From NCBI RefSeq assembly GCF_000717645.1, contig NZ_JNZZ01000002.1, positions 186,001 to 250,000 on the forward strand: a DNA stretch of 64,000 nt. Direction: 5' to 3'. The translations under genes were made by a program, and so were the position numbers. This document shows, piece after piece, positions 42,392 through 51,507 of this stretch (positions are counted from its first letter, which is position 1; the number at the start of each line of letters is the position of its first letter). The notes under the pieces were generated by a model that saw only the letters and a program-made list of their open reading frames with translations, ran no database searches and was not told where the DNA came from. This DNA comes from Streptomyces californicus (GTDB lineage Bacteria; Actinomycetota; Actinomycetes; Streptomycetales; Streptomycetaceae).

Positions 42392-42437
42392 TACGCGCGC
42401 GCGTACGCCGGCGGGCGCGGCCCACGCGCGCGCGTGG
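42392..42437. repeat. Two alternating CG palindromes (Z-DNA-prone)
   Basis: TACGCGCGCGCGTA at 42392-42405 and CCACGCGCGCGCGTGG at 42422-42437 are both perfect palindromes with 14 bases of strict purine-pyrimidine alternation, 16 bases apart. They lie between cvnE and the GH4 gene, ending 24 bases before the GH4 start. Confidence 0.85.
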
Positions 42438-42461
42438 AGCCTGCCCGTACCATCGAGCAGC

Positions 42462-43808
42462 GTGAAGCTGACAATTCTTGGCGGTGGCGGGTTCCGGGTG
42501 CCCCTCGTGTACAGGGCCCTCCTCGGCGACCACGCCGAAGGCCGCGTCTCCCGGGTCACCCTGTACGACACCGACGCCGACCGGCTGACCGCCGTCGCCC
42601 GCGTCCTGGCCGAGCAGGGCCGGGGCGTCGCGGACGCGCCCGCCGTCGTCGCCACCACCGAGCTGGACGAGGCGCTGCGCGGCGCCGACTTCGTCTTCTC
42701 CGCCATCCGGGTCGGCGGCCTGGCCGGCCGTGCCGCCGACGAACGCGTCGCCCTGGACGAGGGCGTCCTCGGCCAGGAGACGGTCGGCGCCGGAGGCATC
42801 GCGTACGGGCTGCGCACCGTTCCCGTCGCCCTCGACCTCGCCCGGAGCATCGCCCGGCTGGCGCCCGACGCCTGGACGATCAATTTCACCAACCCGGCCG
42901 GACTCGTCACCGAGGCCATGTCCCGGTACCTGGGCGACCGGGTCATCGGCATCTGCGACTCACCGGTCGGCCTGGGGCGCCGCATCGCCCGCGTCCTGGG
43001 GGTCGACCCGGACCGCGCCCGCATCGACTACGCGGGCCTCAACCACCTGGGCTGGGTGCGGGGGCTGTACGTGGACGGGCGGGACGAGCTGCCCCGGCTG
43101 CTCGCCGACCCCGAGCTCCTCACCTCCTTCGAGGAGGGCCGCCTCTTCGGCGCGGAGCTGCTCCGGTCACTGGGCGCGATCCCCAACGAGTACCTGCACT
43201 ACTACTACTTCAACCGGGAAGCCGTCCGCGCCTACCAGGAGGCCGAGCAGACCCGGGGCGCCTTCCTCCAGGACCAGCAGCAGGGCTTCTACGCCCGGAT
43301 GCGCGAACCCGGCACACCCGCGTGGGAGACCTGGGACCGCACCCGCGCCGAGCGCGAGGCCACGTACATGGCGGAGAACCGGGAGGTCGCCGGGGCGGGG
43401 GAGCGGGAGGAGGACGACCTGGAGTCCGGGGGCTACGAGCAGGTCGCGCTGGCCCTGATGCGGGCCGTCGCCCGCGACGAACGCGCCTCCCTCATCCTCA
43501 ACGTCCGCAACCGCGGCGCCCTTTCGGCCCTGGACGCGGACGCCGTCGTCGAGGTGCCCTGCCTCGTCGACGCCAACGGGGCCCGTCCGATGGCCGTTTC
43601 GCCGCTCCCGTACCACGCGCTCGGTCTGGTCGCCGCGGTGAAGGCCGTGGAGCGCGCGGTGCTGGAGGCGGTGGAGAGCGGGTCGCGCGCGGCGGCCGTC
43701 CAGGCGTTCGCCCTGCACCCGCTGGTCGACTCCGTGACAGTGGCCCGGCGGCTGCTCGACCGGTACACCGAGGTCCACCCGGGGCTCGCCCGCCTCGACC
43801 GGCCCTGA
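42462..43808 (+). CDS. Glycoside hydrolase family 4 (6-phospho-glycosidase-like)
   Basis: 448 aa. NAD-binding N-terminus KLTILGGGGFRVPLVY, then SAIRVGGLAGRAADE, the metal-binding cysteine in ICDSPVGLG, NFTNPAGLVTEA, GLNHLGWVRG and YYYFNREAV, all GH4 hallmarks. GH4 enzymes cleave glycosides by NAD- and Mn-dependent redox-elimination. The sequence resembles 6-phospho-beta-glucosidases, but no PTS gene is nearby, so the substrate may be an unphosphorylated or unusual glycoside. Start GTG with only GAG-like upstream pairing. It converges with a short gene 21 bases away. Confidence 0.92.
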   Translation: MKLTILGGGGFRVPLVYRALLGDHAEGRVSRVTLYDTDADRLTAVARVLAEQGRGVADAPAVVATTELDEALRGADFVFSAIRVGGLAGRAADERVALDEGVLGQETVGAGGIAYGLRTVPVALDLARSIARLAPDAWTINFTNPAGLVTEAMSRYLGDRVIGICDSPVGLGRRIARVLGVDPDRARIDYAGLNHLGWVRGLYVDGRDELPRLLADPELLTSFEEGRLFGAELLRSLGAIPNEYLHYYYFNREAVRAYQEAEQTRGAFLQDQQQGFYARMREPGTPAWETWDRTRAEREATYMAENREVAGAGEREEDDLESGGYEQVALALMRAVARDERASLILNVRNRGALSALDADAVVEVPCLVDANGARPMAVSPLPYHALGLVAAVKAVERAVLEAVESGSRAAAVQAFALHPLVDSVTVARRLLDRYTEVHPGLARLDRP

Positions 43809-43829
43809 CCCCGCGGCGGGGCCGTCCGC

Positions 43830-44261
43830 TCAGGGAGCCGGTACGGCGTTCGCCGCTCCGGCCCAGCTCGGGGCCACCCCGGTCACCTGGCAGACCATCA
43901 GGAAGAGCGGGATGGGCGGGGTGTACGGCGTGAGGCTCTCCGGGGAGTGGATCAGCCGGGGCCGGCCGCCGGGCACGTCGGCGTCGCGCGCGTAGGTCAC
44001 CTGCTCCGGCCAGTCAAGGTCCAGGTCGGAGCCGGCCGGGACGATCCACCACCAGCGGTCCGCGTCGGCGAAGACGCAGCCGGTGCGCGGCAGATGGGAC
44101 ATCAGGCGGAAACCGTGCCGGGCCGGCACCCCGACCGCGTCGCAGCCCAGCGAGATCGACATCGAGGCCGGCAGGGCGAGGCGCACCCGGCCGCCGCGCG
44201 TCTGCTCGGGCGTCCGCTCCCGGTGCGCCGGCCGCAGCCTGGCCAGCGCGTTCCTCAACAC
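43830..44261 (-). CDS. Hypothetical protein coupled to the RsbW-like kinase
   Basis: 143 aa from a GTG at 44261 that overlaps the upstream gene's stop by 7 bases; GGGGAG lies 6 nt upstream of it, a strong ribosome site. The conserved part reads GVPARHGFRLMSHLPRTGCVFADADRWWWIVPAGSDLDLDWP and later LIHSPESLTPYTPPIPLFLMVCQV. No membrane helix or catalytic motif. Proteins like this occur beside RsbW-like ATPases in Streptomyces. Function unknown. Confidence 0.8.
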   Translation of the reverse strand: MLRNALARLRPAHRERTPEQTRGGRVRLALPASMSISLGCDAVGVPARHGFRLMSHLPRTGCVFADADRWWWIVPAGSDLDLDWPEQVTYARDADVPGGRPRLIHSPESLTPYTPPIPLFLMVCQVTGVAPSWAGAANAVPAP

Positions 44262-44731
44262 GGTCGCTCCCCACCGGCGTGCCGATCGGCGTCGAACGGC
44301 AGCTCGGCCCAGACGACGCGCCCCGAGGCGTACCCCGCGTCGTACGAACCCCAGGCGCTGCTCATCGTGTCCACGAGCAGCAGCCCCCGGCCGTGCTCGT
44401 CGTCGGACGAGCGACGCAGCCGCGGGCCGCCGGGCTGCCGGCCCTGGTCCTGGACGGCTATCCGCAGTCGTCCGCCGGGGCGGCTCAGCTCGCACACCAC
44501 CCGGGTGCTCGCGGTGTGCACGACCGCGTTGGTCACCAGCTCGGAGACGATCAGGACGGCCGCCTCACCGGTGTCGCGGCCGGTCCGCCAGGCGTCCAGC
44601 CGACCCCGCGTCAGCTCGCGCGCCGCGGCCACCGACTCGGGGTGCGCGGGCAGCGCGAAGCAGTGGCGGAACTTCTCCGTCCCGGGGCTGAGATCCACGA
44701 GCCGGGGGATGAGCGCACTGCCAGGTGCCAC
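44255..44731 (-). CDS. RsbW/AbaA-like ATP-binding regulatory kinase
   Basis: 158 aa single-domain HATPase: FALPAHPESVAAARELTRGRL, VLIVSELVTNAVVHT (N-box), IAVQDQG and HGRGLLLVDTMSSAWG (G2). It lacks a dimerisation or sensor domain, as in anti-sigma factor kinases. It is divergent from an XRE regulator gene with a DUF397 gene behind it, the composition of the whiJ and abaA-like loci that govern Streptomyces development and antibiotic production. It probably acts by binding or phosphorylating a partner, not DNA. Confidence 0.92.
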   Translation of the reverse strand: MAPGSALIPRLVDLSPGTEKFRHCFALPAHPESVAAARELTRGRLDAWRTGRDTGEAAVLIVSELVTNAVVHTASTRVVCELSRPGGRLRIAVQDQGRQPGGPRLRRSSDDEHGRGLLLVDTMSSAWGSYDAGYASGRVVWAELPFDADRHAGGERPC

Positions 44732-44938
44732 GACCGATTCCTCACAGTGGGGGCCGCGTCACGCTTCGCCCCCCGGGTGATCGGGAGCGGGCATGACTGA
44801 GCGAACTGGTTCGGAAGCCAACTCTGCTCCTGACGATGACACTTGGCAAGAGGCACTCTGAAAATTGCAGAGTGCCCGTGTCGTCGGGGGCGCACGCGTG
44901 GCACACTGCTGGCACACCAGCGCATGGGGAGGTCTGAA

Positions 44939-45799
44939 GTGAGCGAACCGCGGTCCGCCCCGACCGTGGGCCAGGTCGTTCTCGGCAAGCGCCTGCAGGA
45001 TCTGCGCGAGCGTGTCGGCCTGACCCGGGACCAGGCGGCGAAGGTGCTCCGGGTCGCCCCGGCGACGATACGCAGGATGGAGACGGCCGAGGTCGGGCTG
45101 AAGATCCCCTACGTCCAGCTGCTGCTGAAGGCGTACGGCATCGCCGACCAGGAGGCCGAAGCCTTCGTCGAGCTGGCCGAGGAGGCGAACAAGCCGGGCT
45201 GGTGGCAGCGGTTCCACGACGTCCTGCCCGACTGGTTCAGCATGTACGTCAGCCTGGAGGGCGCGGCGAGCCTGCTGCGCATGTACGAGCCCCACTTCGT
45301 CCCCGGGCTGCTCCAGACCGAGGAGTACGCCCGCTCCGTGATGCGGACCGGAGCGGTCGGCCAGACCCGCCCCGAGGACATCGAGCGCCATGTGGCGCTG
45401 CGGATGGAACGCCAGTCCCTGCTCACCAAGGACGACGCGCCCAAGCTGTGGGTGATCATGGACGAGACCGTGCTCAAGCGGCCCGTCGGCAGCCCGCAGG
45501 TGATGCGCGAGCAGGCCGACAAGCTGCTGGAGGCGACCGAGCTCTCCCATGTCACCCTGCAGATAGCGGAGTTCGCCACCGGACACCACCCGGGCACCTA
45601 CGGGCCGTTCGTCCTCTTCCGGTTCGCCGTCCCCGAACTCCCAGACATGGTCTACAGCGAGTACCTGACCGGAGCCGTCTACTTCGACGCGCGTCCCGAG
45701 GTGGCCTCCTACCTCGAAGTCATGGACCGCATGGCGGCTCAGGCCGCGACTGCACAACGCACGAAGGAAATCCTCCGGGACTTCCGCAAGGAGCTGTGA
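44939..45799 (+). CDS. XRE-family regulator with DUF5753 (WhiJ-like)
   Basis: 286 aa from the GTG at 44939, preceded by GGGGAGG 6 nt upstream; an ATG 15 bases earlier is a weaker alternative. HTH at about 14-60 (GKRLQDLRERVGLTRDQAAKVLRVAPATIRRME), then DUF5753 (about 100-270) with FVPGLLQTEEYAR, RMERQSLL, LWVIMDETVL and YGPFVLFRF. Such proteins work with a DUF397 partner and an RsbW-like kinase; both are encoded here. It ends in TGATG overlap with the DUF397 gene. Confidence 0.95.
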   Translation: MSEPRSAPTVGQVVLGKRLQDLRERVGLTRDQAAKVLRVAPATIRRMETAEVGLKIPYVQLLLKAYGIADQEAEAFVELAEEANKPGWWQRFHDVLPDWFSMYVSLEGAASLLRMYEPHFVPGLLQTEEYARSVMRTGAVGQTRPEDIERHVALRMERQSLLTKDDAPKLWVIMDETVLKRPVGSPQVMREQADKLLEATELSHVTLQIAEFATGHHPGTYGPFVLFRFAVPELPDMVYSEYLTGAVYFDARPEVASYLEVMDRMAAQAATAQRTKEILRDFRKEL

Positions 45800-46035
45800 T
45801 GAACCACATATACAACGGCATGCCGGCCGGTGACCTCGGCTCCGAAGGCTGGTACAAGCCGTGGAGCGGCGGCAACGGCGGCAACTGCATCGAGGCGATG
45901 AAGCTCGCCGACGGGCGGGTCGCCGTACGCCAGTCCGCTGACCCGGACGGCCCGGCTCTCATCTACTCCAACGGCGAGATCGCCGCGTTCATCCAGGGAG
46001 CCAAGGCCGGCCAGGCCGACTTCCTGCTCACCTGA
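45799..46035 (+). CDS. DUF397 protein (partner of the XRE regulator)
   Basis: 78 aa. DUF397 signature: WYKPWSGGNGGNCIEAMKLADGRVAVRQSADPDGPALIYSNGEIAAFIQGAK. Start ATG overlaps the regulator's stop by one base. In paired systems the DUF397 protein is thought to antagonise or tune the XRE regulator; the pair has been likened to a toxin-antitoxin arrangement. The context fits a whiJ-type switch. Confidence 0.95.
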   Translation: MNHIYNGMPAGDLGSEGWYKPWSGGNGGNCIEAMKLADGRVAVRQSADPDGPALIYSNGEIAAFIQGAKAGQADFLLT

Positions 46036-46119
46036 GACCAGCACCGCCCCACGCGCGTCGTACCCTCGCACCTGTTCCCCCCACCGTCGACCCACCGGAC
46101 CCTGACCACGGAGCACGCC

Positions 46120-46929
46120 ATGACCGGACCCGCGCACCACTCCATCGAGATCGACACCTCCAAGCCGCACCCGGCGCGGATGTACGACTGGTTCCTCGGC
46201 GGCAAGGACAACTATCCGGTCGACGAACAGATGGCGCGTCAACTCCTCTCCCTGGACGCGCGGGGACGCGACATGGCGCGGGTCAACCGGGCGTTCATGC
46301 ACCGGGCCACACGCTGGCTCGCCGAGAGCGGTGTACGCCAGTTCCTGGACATCGGCACCGGCATACCCACCGAACCGAACCTCCACCAGATCGCCCAGCA
46401 GGCCGCGCCCGACGCCCGCGTCGTCTACTGCGACAACGACCCGATCGTGCTCGCCCACGCGGCGGCCCTGCTCCGCTCCACGCCGGAGGGCGTCACCGAG
46501 TACATCCAGGCCGACGCCCGCAAGCCCGAGACCATCCTCGCGGAGGCCGGCAAGGTCCTGGACTTCGAGCAGCCGATCGCCCTGTCGCTGCTGGCCCTGC
46601 TGCACTTCATCGACGACGAGGACGGCGCGGGCGACCTGGTCGACAAGCTCGTGGACCAGCTCCCCTCCGGCAGCTACCTGGTGCTCTCGCACACCACCGG
46701 CGACTTCAACCCGGAGGGCGCGGCCCAGGCGCGGGCCATGTACAAGGAGCGCGGGATGACGCTGCGGCCCCGCAGCCGCGCCGAGCTGACCGCCTTCTTC
46801 GACGGCCTCGAACTGGTCGAGCCGGGCGTCACCCTCTCCGCCGATTGGCGCCCGGAGCTGGGCGAGGTCATCGACGTCCCCGGCGACGAGCCGATCCCCG
46901 GTTACGCCGGCGTGGCCCGCAAGCCCTGA
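46120..46929 (+). CDS. SAM-dependent methyltransferase, DUF574 family
   Basis: 269 aa. N-terminal PHPARMYDWFLGGKDNYPVD is the DUF574 hallmark; FLDIGTGIPTEPNLHQIA is the SAM-binding motif I and VVYCDNDPIVLAHA the acidic motif II. The rest follows the Rossmann methyltransferase order (ALSLLALLHFI, GSYLVLSHTTGD). Streptomyces genomes carry many copies, often beside DUF397/XRE genes as here. Substrate unknown. Confidence 0.93.
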   Translation: MTGPAHHSIEIDTSKPHPARMYDWFLGGKDNYPVDEQMARQLLSLDARGRDMARVNRAFMHRATRWLAESGVRQFLDIGTGIPTEPNLHQIAQQAAPDARVVYCDNDPIVLAHAAALLRSTPEGVTEYIQADARKPETILAEAGKVLDFEQPIALSLLALLHFIDDEDGAGDLVDKLVDQLPSGSYLVLSHTTGDFNPEGAAQARAMYKERGMTLRPRSRAELTAFFDGLELVEPGVTLSADWRPELGEVIDVPGDEPIPGYAGVARKP

Positions 46930-46935
46930 CGCACG

Positions 46936-47034
46936 GGGGCGGGGCGAGGGCGCGTCCGCCGGAACGGGACCCGGGCCGCAATCCGCCGGACGTGCCCGAG
47001 GGCGAGGCCGCGGGCCCCGCCCTCGCTCCGCCCC
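46936..47034. terminator. Long imperfect inverted repeat after the methyltransferase gene
   Basis: Outer arms of 17 bp (46936-46952 with 47018-47034, one mismatch) enclose a further 10-bp pair of arms with one mismatch (CGTCCGCCGG and CCGCCGGACG). It would fold into a long branched hairpin in the 132-base gap before the UPF0225 gene. Confidence 0.55.
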
Positions 47035-47061
47035 GCCTCACGCAGGCGTCACAATGGACCT

Positions 47062-47496
47062 ATGTCACGACGCACCTCCCGGCCCCGGGCGACCGCCGCC
47101 CCGCGGATCACCCCCGCCTCCCCGTGCCCCTGCGGCCTGCCCGCCGCGTACGGGGAGTGCTGCGGCCGGTACCACTCCGGCAGCGCCGCCGCGCCGACCT
47201 GCGAGGCCCTGATGCGTTCCCGGTACGCGGCCTTCGCCGTCCAGGACGCGCCGTACCTGCTCCGCACCTGGCACCCCGAGACCCGGCCGCCCGGCGTCGA
47301 CTTCGATCCCGCGATGCGCTGGGTGCGCCTGGAGATCCTGGACACCACCGAGGGCAGCGCCTTCCACTCCACCGGAACGGTCACCTTCCGCGCCCACTAC
47401 ACCGACGACGGGCGCCCCGACTCCCTCCACGAGAAGAGCCGCTTCGTCCGGCACGAGGGGGCCTGGGTCTACGCGACGCCGGTCTTCGTCGACTGA
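47062..47496 (+). CDS. UPF0225 / YchJ-like protein
   Basis: 144 aa. N-terminal SEC-C-like zinc motif CPCGLPAAYGECCGRYHSG, then the YchJ core RSRYAAFAVQDAPYLLRTWHPETRP and FRAHYTDDGRPDSLHEKSRFVR. Zinc binding is expected from the Cys cluster; the biological role of the family is not known. Single gene with its own promoter probably near the inverted repeat upstream. Confidence 0.93.
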   Translation: MSRRTSRPRATAAPRITPASPCPCGLPAAYGECCGRYHSGSAAAPTCEALMRSRYAAFAVQDAPYLLRTWHPETRPPGVDFDPAMRWVRLEILDTTEGSAFHSTGTVTFRAHYTDDGRPDSLHEKSRFVRHEGAWVYATPVFVD

Positions 47497-47642
47497 GCCG
47501 GGCCGTACGGGGGCGGGGGCACGGATCCGGCCGTGCGCCGCCCGGAGGCGGGCCCGGCCTCACACGGACCCGAGGTGAGCCACGCTCCCGGACCCCTCAA
47601 AACCGTTACCCGGCCGCCCGCGCCCGACCGTACGATCCGCGC

Positions 47643-48224
47643 ATGGACGAGGACGCGAAGCCGTACGCCGCGCGGGAACGGTTCTGGCGGGGCCGCGACA
47701 TCGCCTTCACCCCGCTGGAGCCCGATGACGCCGAGCTGATCCACCACTGGCGCGCCGATCCGGTGGCCGCCCACGAGATCGGCGTCTGGCCCGGCGCGCT
47801 CCACCAGCTCCGCGAACGCCTGGAGGCGTACGTCGAGGACCGCGACCGCGACGACTACCTGGTGCTCCTGGCCGACGGCACACCGGCCGGTCACATCGCC
47901 CTGATGGAGGAGGACCTCGTCGACGGCACCGCCGAGGCGTACCTCCTGCTCGCCCCCGAGCACCGCCGCCGGGGCATCGGGGCCGACGCACTCGCCGCCC
48001 TCACCGACCTGGCCTTCGGAGAACTGCCCCTGCACCGGGTCGAGGCGGTCACCCACACCGGCAACACGGCGGCCCTCGCGACCCTGCGCGGAGCCGGTTT
48101 CGTCCAGGAGGGCGTACGCCGGTCCTCCTGCCTGCACCGGGGCCGACGCTACGACTGCGCGATCCTGGGCCTGCTCCGCACGGAGTGGGAGGCGCTGGAC
48201 CGCCCCCGGTCCTGGGACCACTGA
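47643..48224 (+). CDS. GNAT-family N-acetyltransferase
   Basis: 193 aa. RimJ/RimL-like GNAT: FTPLEPDDAELIHHWRADP, GHIALMEEDLVDGTAEAYLLLAPEHRRRGIGADAL with the acetyl-CoA-binding RRRGIG, then LHRVEAVTHTGNTAALATLRGAGFVQEG. It probably acetylates a protein N-terminus, amino acid or small amine. Converges with the MFS gene 25 bases away. Confidence 0.93.
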   Translation: MDEDAKPYAARERFWRGRDIAFTPLEPDDAELIHHWRADPVAAHEIGVWPGALHQLRERLEAYVEDRDRDDYLVLLADGTPAGHIALMEEDLVDGTAEAYLLLAPEHRRRGIGADALAALTDLAFGELPLHRVEAVTHTGNTAALATLRGAGFVQEGVRRSSCLHRGRRYDCAILGLLRTEWEALDRPRSWDH

Positions 48225-48249
48225 CGGCGCGGGCGCGTCCCTCCGCGCC

Positions 48250-50343
48250 TCAGGCGGGCGCGCCCACCCGTGAGGAGCCGCCCGACACGGCGGCGGGGGA
48301 GAGTTCCTGGGCCAGGTCCTCCGCCAGCAGCCGCTTGGCGATCACATCGACGGTGGCCCGGAGCTGACGGTCGTCGGGCCGGGCCCCGTCCTCGGCCAGG
48401 CGGTCGTTGAGCCAGCGGCCCCAGGCGTCGGAGATCACCGCCGCCTCGCGCCGGCCCGCCGCCGTGTGCGAGAAGATCCGGCCGTCGCCCGTGAGGTAGC
48501 CCTCCTCGATCATCCGGTCGAAGACGGGCACGAGCACCTCCGGCGGGATGCGGTGCCGGGCCGCGATCAGCCGGAGGCCCGCATGGCCGACCATCCGGGT
48601 GAAGAGGTCCACCTGCATCACCGCCCAGGCCCCCGCGATGTCGAGCCGGGTGTCGGACTCGGCGGTGATCCGGCGGGCGGTCTCCGGTCCGGCGTCCCGC
48701 AGGATCGTGGCCACGGAGTACTCCAGGACCTTCGCCGAGTCCCCGCTGCCCGGCTGGGCGAACCCCTCGCCCATGTCCGTCGAGCCGAGCCGGGCCGAGT
48801 CCCGCAGCTTCACCTCCCTGAGGAACAGCGCGATGACGAAGCCGAGCAGCGCCACGGGCACCGTCCACAGGAACACCATGTGCAGGGTGTCCGCGTACGC
48901 CTGCGCCAGCGGCTCCGACTGGGCCGGCGGCAGTGCGTGCAGCGCCTGCGGGCTCTGCGAGGCGCCGGCCAGCGCCGCCGGATCGCCGCCCGCCGCGACT
49001 GCCCGCGCCACGCCGTCGGTCAGGTTCGGCTTCAGCGCGTTGGCGTAGATGGTGCCGAACACCGCCGTGCCGAAGGCGCTGCCCAGCGTACGGAAGAACG
49101 TCACGCCCGAGGTGGCCGTGCCCAGGTCCTCGTAGTCGACGGTGTTCTGCACGGCGATCGTCAGCACCTGCATCGCCAGCCCGATGCCGATCCCCAGCAC
49201 CACCATGTACAGGGACTCCAGCCAGACGCCGGTGTCCGGGCCCATCCGCGACAGGAGGAACAGCCCGGCCGCCATGACCAGCGTCCCCACGATCGGGAAC
49301 ACCCGGTAGCGGCCCGTCTTGCTGACCACGTTGCCGCTGAAGATCGAGGCGGCCAGCAGACCCGCGACCAGCGGCAGCGTCCGCACCCCCGAGAGCGTCG
49401 CCGAGTCCCCGTCCACGTACTGCAGATAGGTCGGCAGGAAGATCATCGAGCCCAGCATCGCGAAGCCCACGATGAAACTGAGGATCGAGCAGACGGTGAA
49501 GACCGGGTTCCGGAAGAGCCGCATCGGCAGCATCGGTTCCCGCGCCCGCGTCTCCGCGACGCAGAACAGGGCGAGCGCGGCCAGGCCCCCGACGAACAGG
49601 CCGATGATCACGGCCGAGCCCCAGGCGTACTCGTTGCCGCCCCAGCTCGTCGCGAGGATCAGCGCGCTCGCCCCGACGGTGACCAGCGCGATCCCGGTGT
49701 AGTCGATGACCGGGCGGCCCGCCGCCTTCACCGAGGGAATGTTCCGGGCGGCGGCGATGACCACGACGATGGCGATCGGCACATTGACGTAGAACGCCCA
49801 GCGCCACGTCAGATGGTCGGTGAACAGCCCGCCCAGCAGCGGACCGATCACGGTCGAGATGCCGAAGACCGCGCCGATCGCCCCCTGGTACTTGCCGCGT
49901 TCGCGCAGCGGGATCACGTCCGCGATCAGCGCCATCGACGTGACCATGAGGCCGCCCGCGCCGATGCCCTGCATACCGCGCCAGATGATCAGCAGGAGCA
50001 TGTCCGAGGCGAGGCCGCACAGGAACGACCCGGTGATGAAGATGACCGCCGAGATCTGGAAGATCAACTTCCGACCGAACAGGTCGCCGAACTTGCCGAC
50101 GAGGACGGTGGCCACCGTCTCGGCCAGCAGATAGGCGGTCACCACCCACGACATGTGCGAGGCGCCGCCCAGGTCGGAGACGATCGTCGGCAGAGCCGTG
50201 CCCACGATCGTCTGGTCGAGCGCCGCGAGCAGCATGCCGAGGACGATGGTGGCGAAGACGATGTTGCGCCGCCGACGGTCGAGGACGGGCGGCGGCGCGG
50301 CGGAGTCCTGCGCTGCGGGGGCTTGTTCGCCGGCGGTGGTCAC
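48250..50343 (-). CDS. DHA2-type MFS drug exporter with a cytoplasmic C-terminal domain
   Basis: 697 aa, about 170 longer than a standard 14-helix DHA2 exporter. The transporter part (about 25-530) has [13 protein letters not shown] (motif D1), [10 protein letters not shown] (motif A), [10 protein letters not shown] (motif B) and [18 protein letters not shown] (motif C). The tail holds a segment (about 600-665) like a winged helix: [42 protein letters not shown]. It is a proton-driven exporter of drug-like compounds; the tail may sense substrate or regulate transport. Faces the GNAT gene; followed on the same strand by nothing close. Confidence 0.92.
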   Translation of the reverse strand: MTTAGEQAPAAQDSAAPPPVLDRRRRNIVFATIVLGMLLAALDQTIVGTALPTIVSDLGGASHMSWVVTAYLLAETVATVLVGKFGDLFGRKLIFQISAVIFITGSFLCGLASDMLLLIIWRGMQGIGAGGLMVTSMALIADVIPLRERGKYQGAIGAVFGISTVIGPLLGGLFTDHLTWRWAFYVNVPIAIVVVIAAARNIPSVKAAGRPVIDYTGIALVTVGASALILATSWGGNEYAWGSAVIIGLFVGGLAALALFCVAETRAREPMLPMRLFRNPVFTVCSILSFIVGFAMLGSMIFLPTYLQYVDGDSATLSGVRTLPLVAGLLAASIFSGNVVSKTGRYRVFPIVGTLVMAAGLFLLSRMGPDTGVWLESLYMVVLGIGIGLAMQVLTIAVQNTVDYEDLGTATSGVTFFRTLGSAFGTAVFGTIYANALKPNLTDGVARAVAAGGDPAALAGASQSPQALHALPPAQSEPLAQAYADTLHMVFLWTVPVALLGFVIALFLREVKLRDSARLGSTDMGEGFAQPGSGDSAKVLEYSVATILRDAGPETARRITAESDTRLDIAGAWAVMQVDLFTRMVGHAGLRLIAARHRIPPEVLVPVFDRMIEEGYLTGDGRIFSHTAAGRREAAVISDAWGRWLNDRLAEDGARPDDRQLRATVDVIAKRLLAEDLAQELSPAAVSGGSSRVGAPA

Positions 50344-50418
50344 CCTTGCACCCTCACACCGCCCCCGGGCCCCCGCATGCCGGGACCGGCCGGACGGGGG
50401 CAGACGCCGTGGACCCGG

Positions 50419-51324
50419 TCACGATCCGCCGGACGCGCCCCGGCGGAGCAGCGAGGCGATCGACCGCGTGAGCCGGGCCACGAACGCCTCCCGGACGTCC
50501 TCGGTCACCCGGTCGAGCGAGAGGTACGGATTGAGGTCCTCCAGTTCGACGAGGAGCAGCGCCCCGTCCGCCGTCCGGCAGGCGTCGACCCGCTGGATGC
50601 CGTGGGCGAGGGAGTTCCAGGCGATGAAGCTCCGGGCGAACTCCAGGTCCGCCTCGCTCGCCGCGTACGGCTCCAGCACCCAGCGCCGCTCCGGATCGGG
50701 GGCGTACAGCGCGTACTGGAAATCGTGGTCGACGAAGTAGAAGGACACCTCGTGGCGGAAGGCGATCCGGGGCTGGACGAGCAGCGATCCCTCGGCCGCC
50801 CGCTCCAGCCCGGCCCGGGCCTCCGCCCCCGTGACGAACCGCAGCCCGACCGAGTCCGCCCCCAGCTTCGGCTTGAGCGCGTATGCGGGAACGTCGGGCA
50901 GCCGGGCCAGATCGTCCGCCCGGTCCACGGTGGGGATGACCGGGAGGCCCGCCCGGTCCATCGCGACCAGGTACTCCTTGCCCGCCATGTCGCCGCGCCC
51001 GGCCAGCGGGTTGTAGACCGGCGTCCCCAGCTCCAGCGCCCGCGCGCGGAAGGCGTCGTACGCCGCGCGGTAGTGCAGCACGGGCCCGCTGTTGCGTATG
51101 AGGGCGAGGTCGAACCGCTCCAGCAGCGCGGCGGCGTCGCGGGGGTGGCAGAGCGCTACGTCGAACGTCTCGCGCAGCCGGGAGGAGAGGTGGATGTCCT
51201 CGTCGCAGTAGCGCCGCCCCCGTGCCTCGTACGCGAGATCGGTGACGAGCAGCACCGAGGGCCGGCGCGGGGAGGGCTCCGGGACCCGGCCGCAGTCCGT
51301 ACCGGTGGCGGGCGTGGGCGGCAT
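50419..51324 (-). CDS. ATP-grasp domain protein
   Basis: 301 aa from the ATG at 51324 with GGAGGT 6 nt upstream. N-terminal preATP-grasp part (VLLVTDLAYEARGRRYCDEDIHLSSRL, RFDLALIRNSG), central ATP-binding strands (YALKPKLGADSVGLRFV, LLVQPRIAFRHEVSFYFVDH) and a metal-ligand LLLVELEDLNPYLSL. Layout resembles small peptide or glutathione-synthetase-like ligases. Substrates unknown. It diverges from the PHP gene across 183 bases. Confidence 0.85.
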   Translation of the reverse strand: MPPTPATGTDCGRVPEPSPRRPSVLLVTDLAYEARGRRYCDEDIHLSSRLRETFDVALCHPRDAAALLERFDLALIRNSGPVLHYRAAYDAFRARALELGTPVYNPLAGRGDMAGKEYLVAMDRAGLPVIPTVDRADDLARLPDVPAYALKPKLGADSVGLRFVTGAEARAGLERAAEGSLLVQPRIAFRHEVSFYFVDHDFQYALYAPDPERRWVLEPYAASEADLEFARSFIAWNSLAHGIQRVDACRTADGALLLVELEDLNPYLSLDRVTEDVREAFVARLTRSIASLLRRGASGGS

Positions 51325-51507
51325 GGGGACCTCCGGGGTCGCTCGGGGAGGGACGGGGCGCCCACTATCCCGGACACCGCCGGCCGCCCCCGGAGGTGGG
51401 GTGCGTCCAGGGGGGCTTCCTGCCGCCGCACCCCGCCGCCTCACGCCCTCGATGGAACGGGCGGCCCCGGTGGCACGTTGGTCCGACAGGACTCCGGGAG
51501 GAGAAGC

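Noticed and set aside
40761..42461. Open frame upstream of the GH4 protein, overlapping cvnE
   Set aside because: The conserved NAD-binding start KLTILGGGG begins at the GTG at 42462; the upstream part is a frame-shifted shadow of cvnE.
48466..51507. Very long plus-strand frame (over 1000 codons) upstream of the PHP domain
   Set aside because: It is antisense to the MFS and ATP-grasp genes and Arg/Gln/His-rich; only the part from the GTG at 51508, with a good ribosome site, is a real protein.
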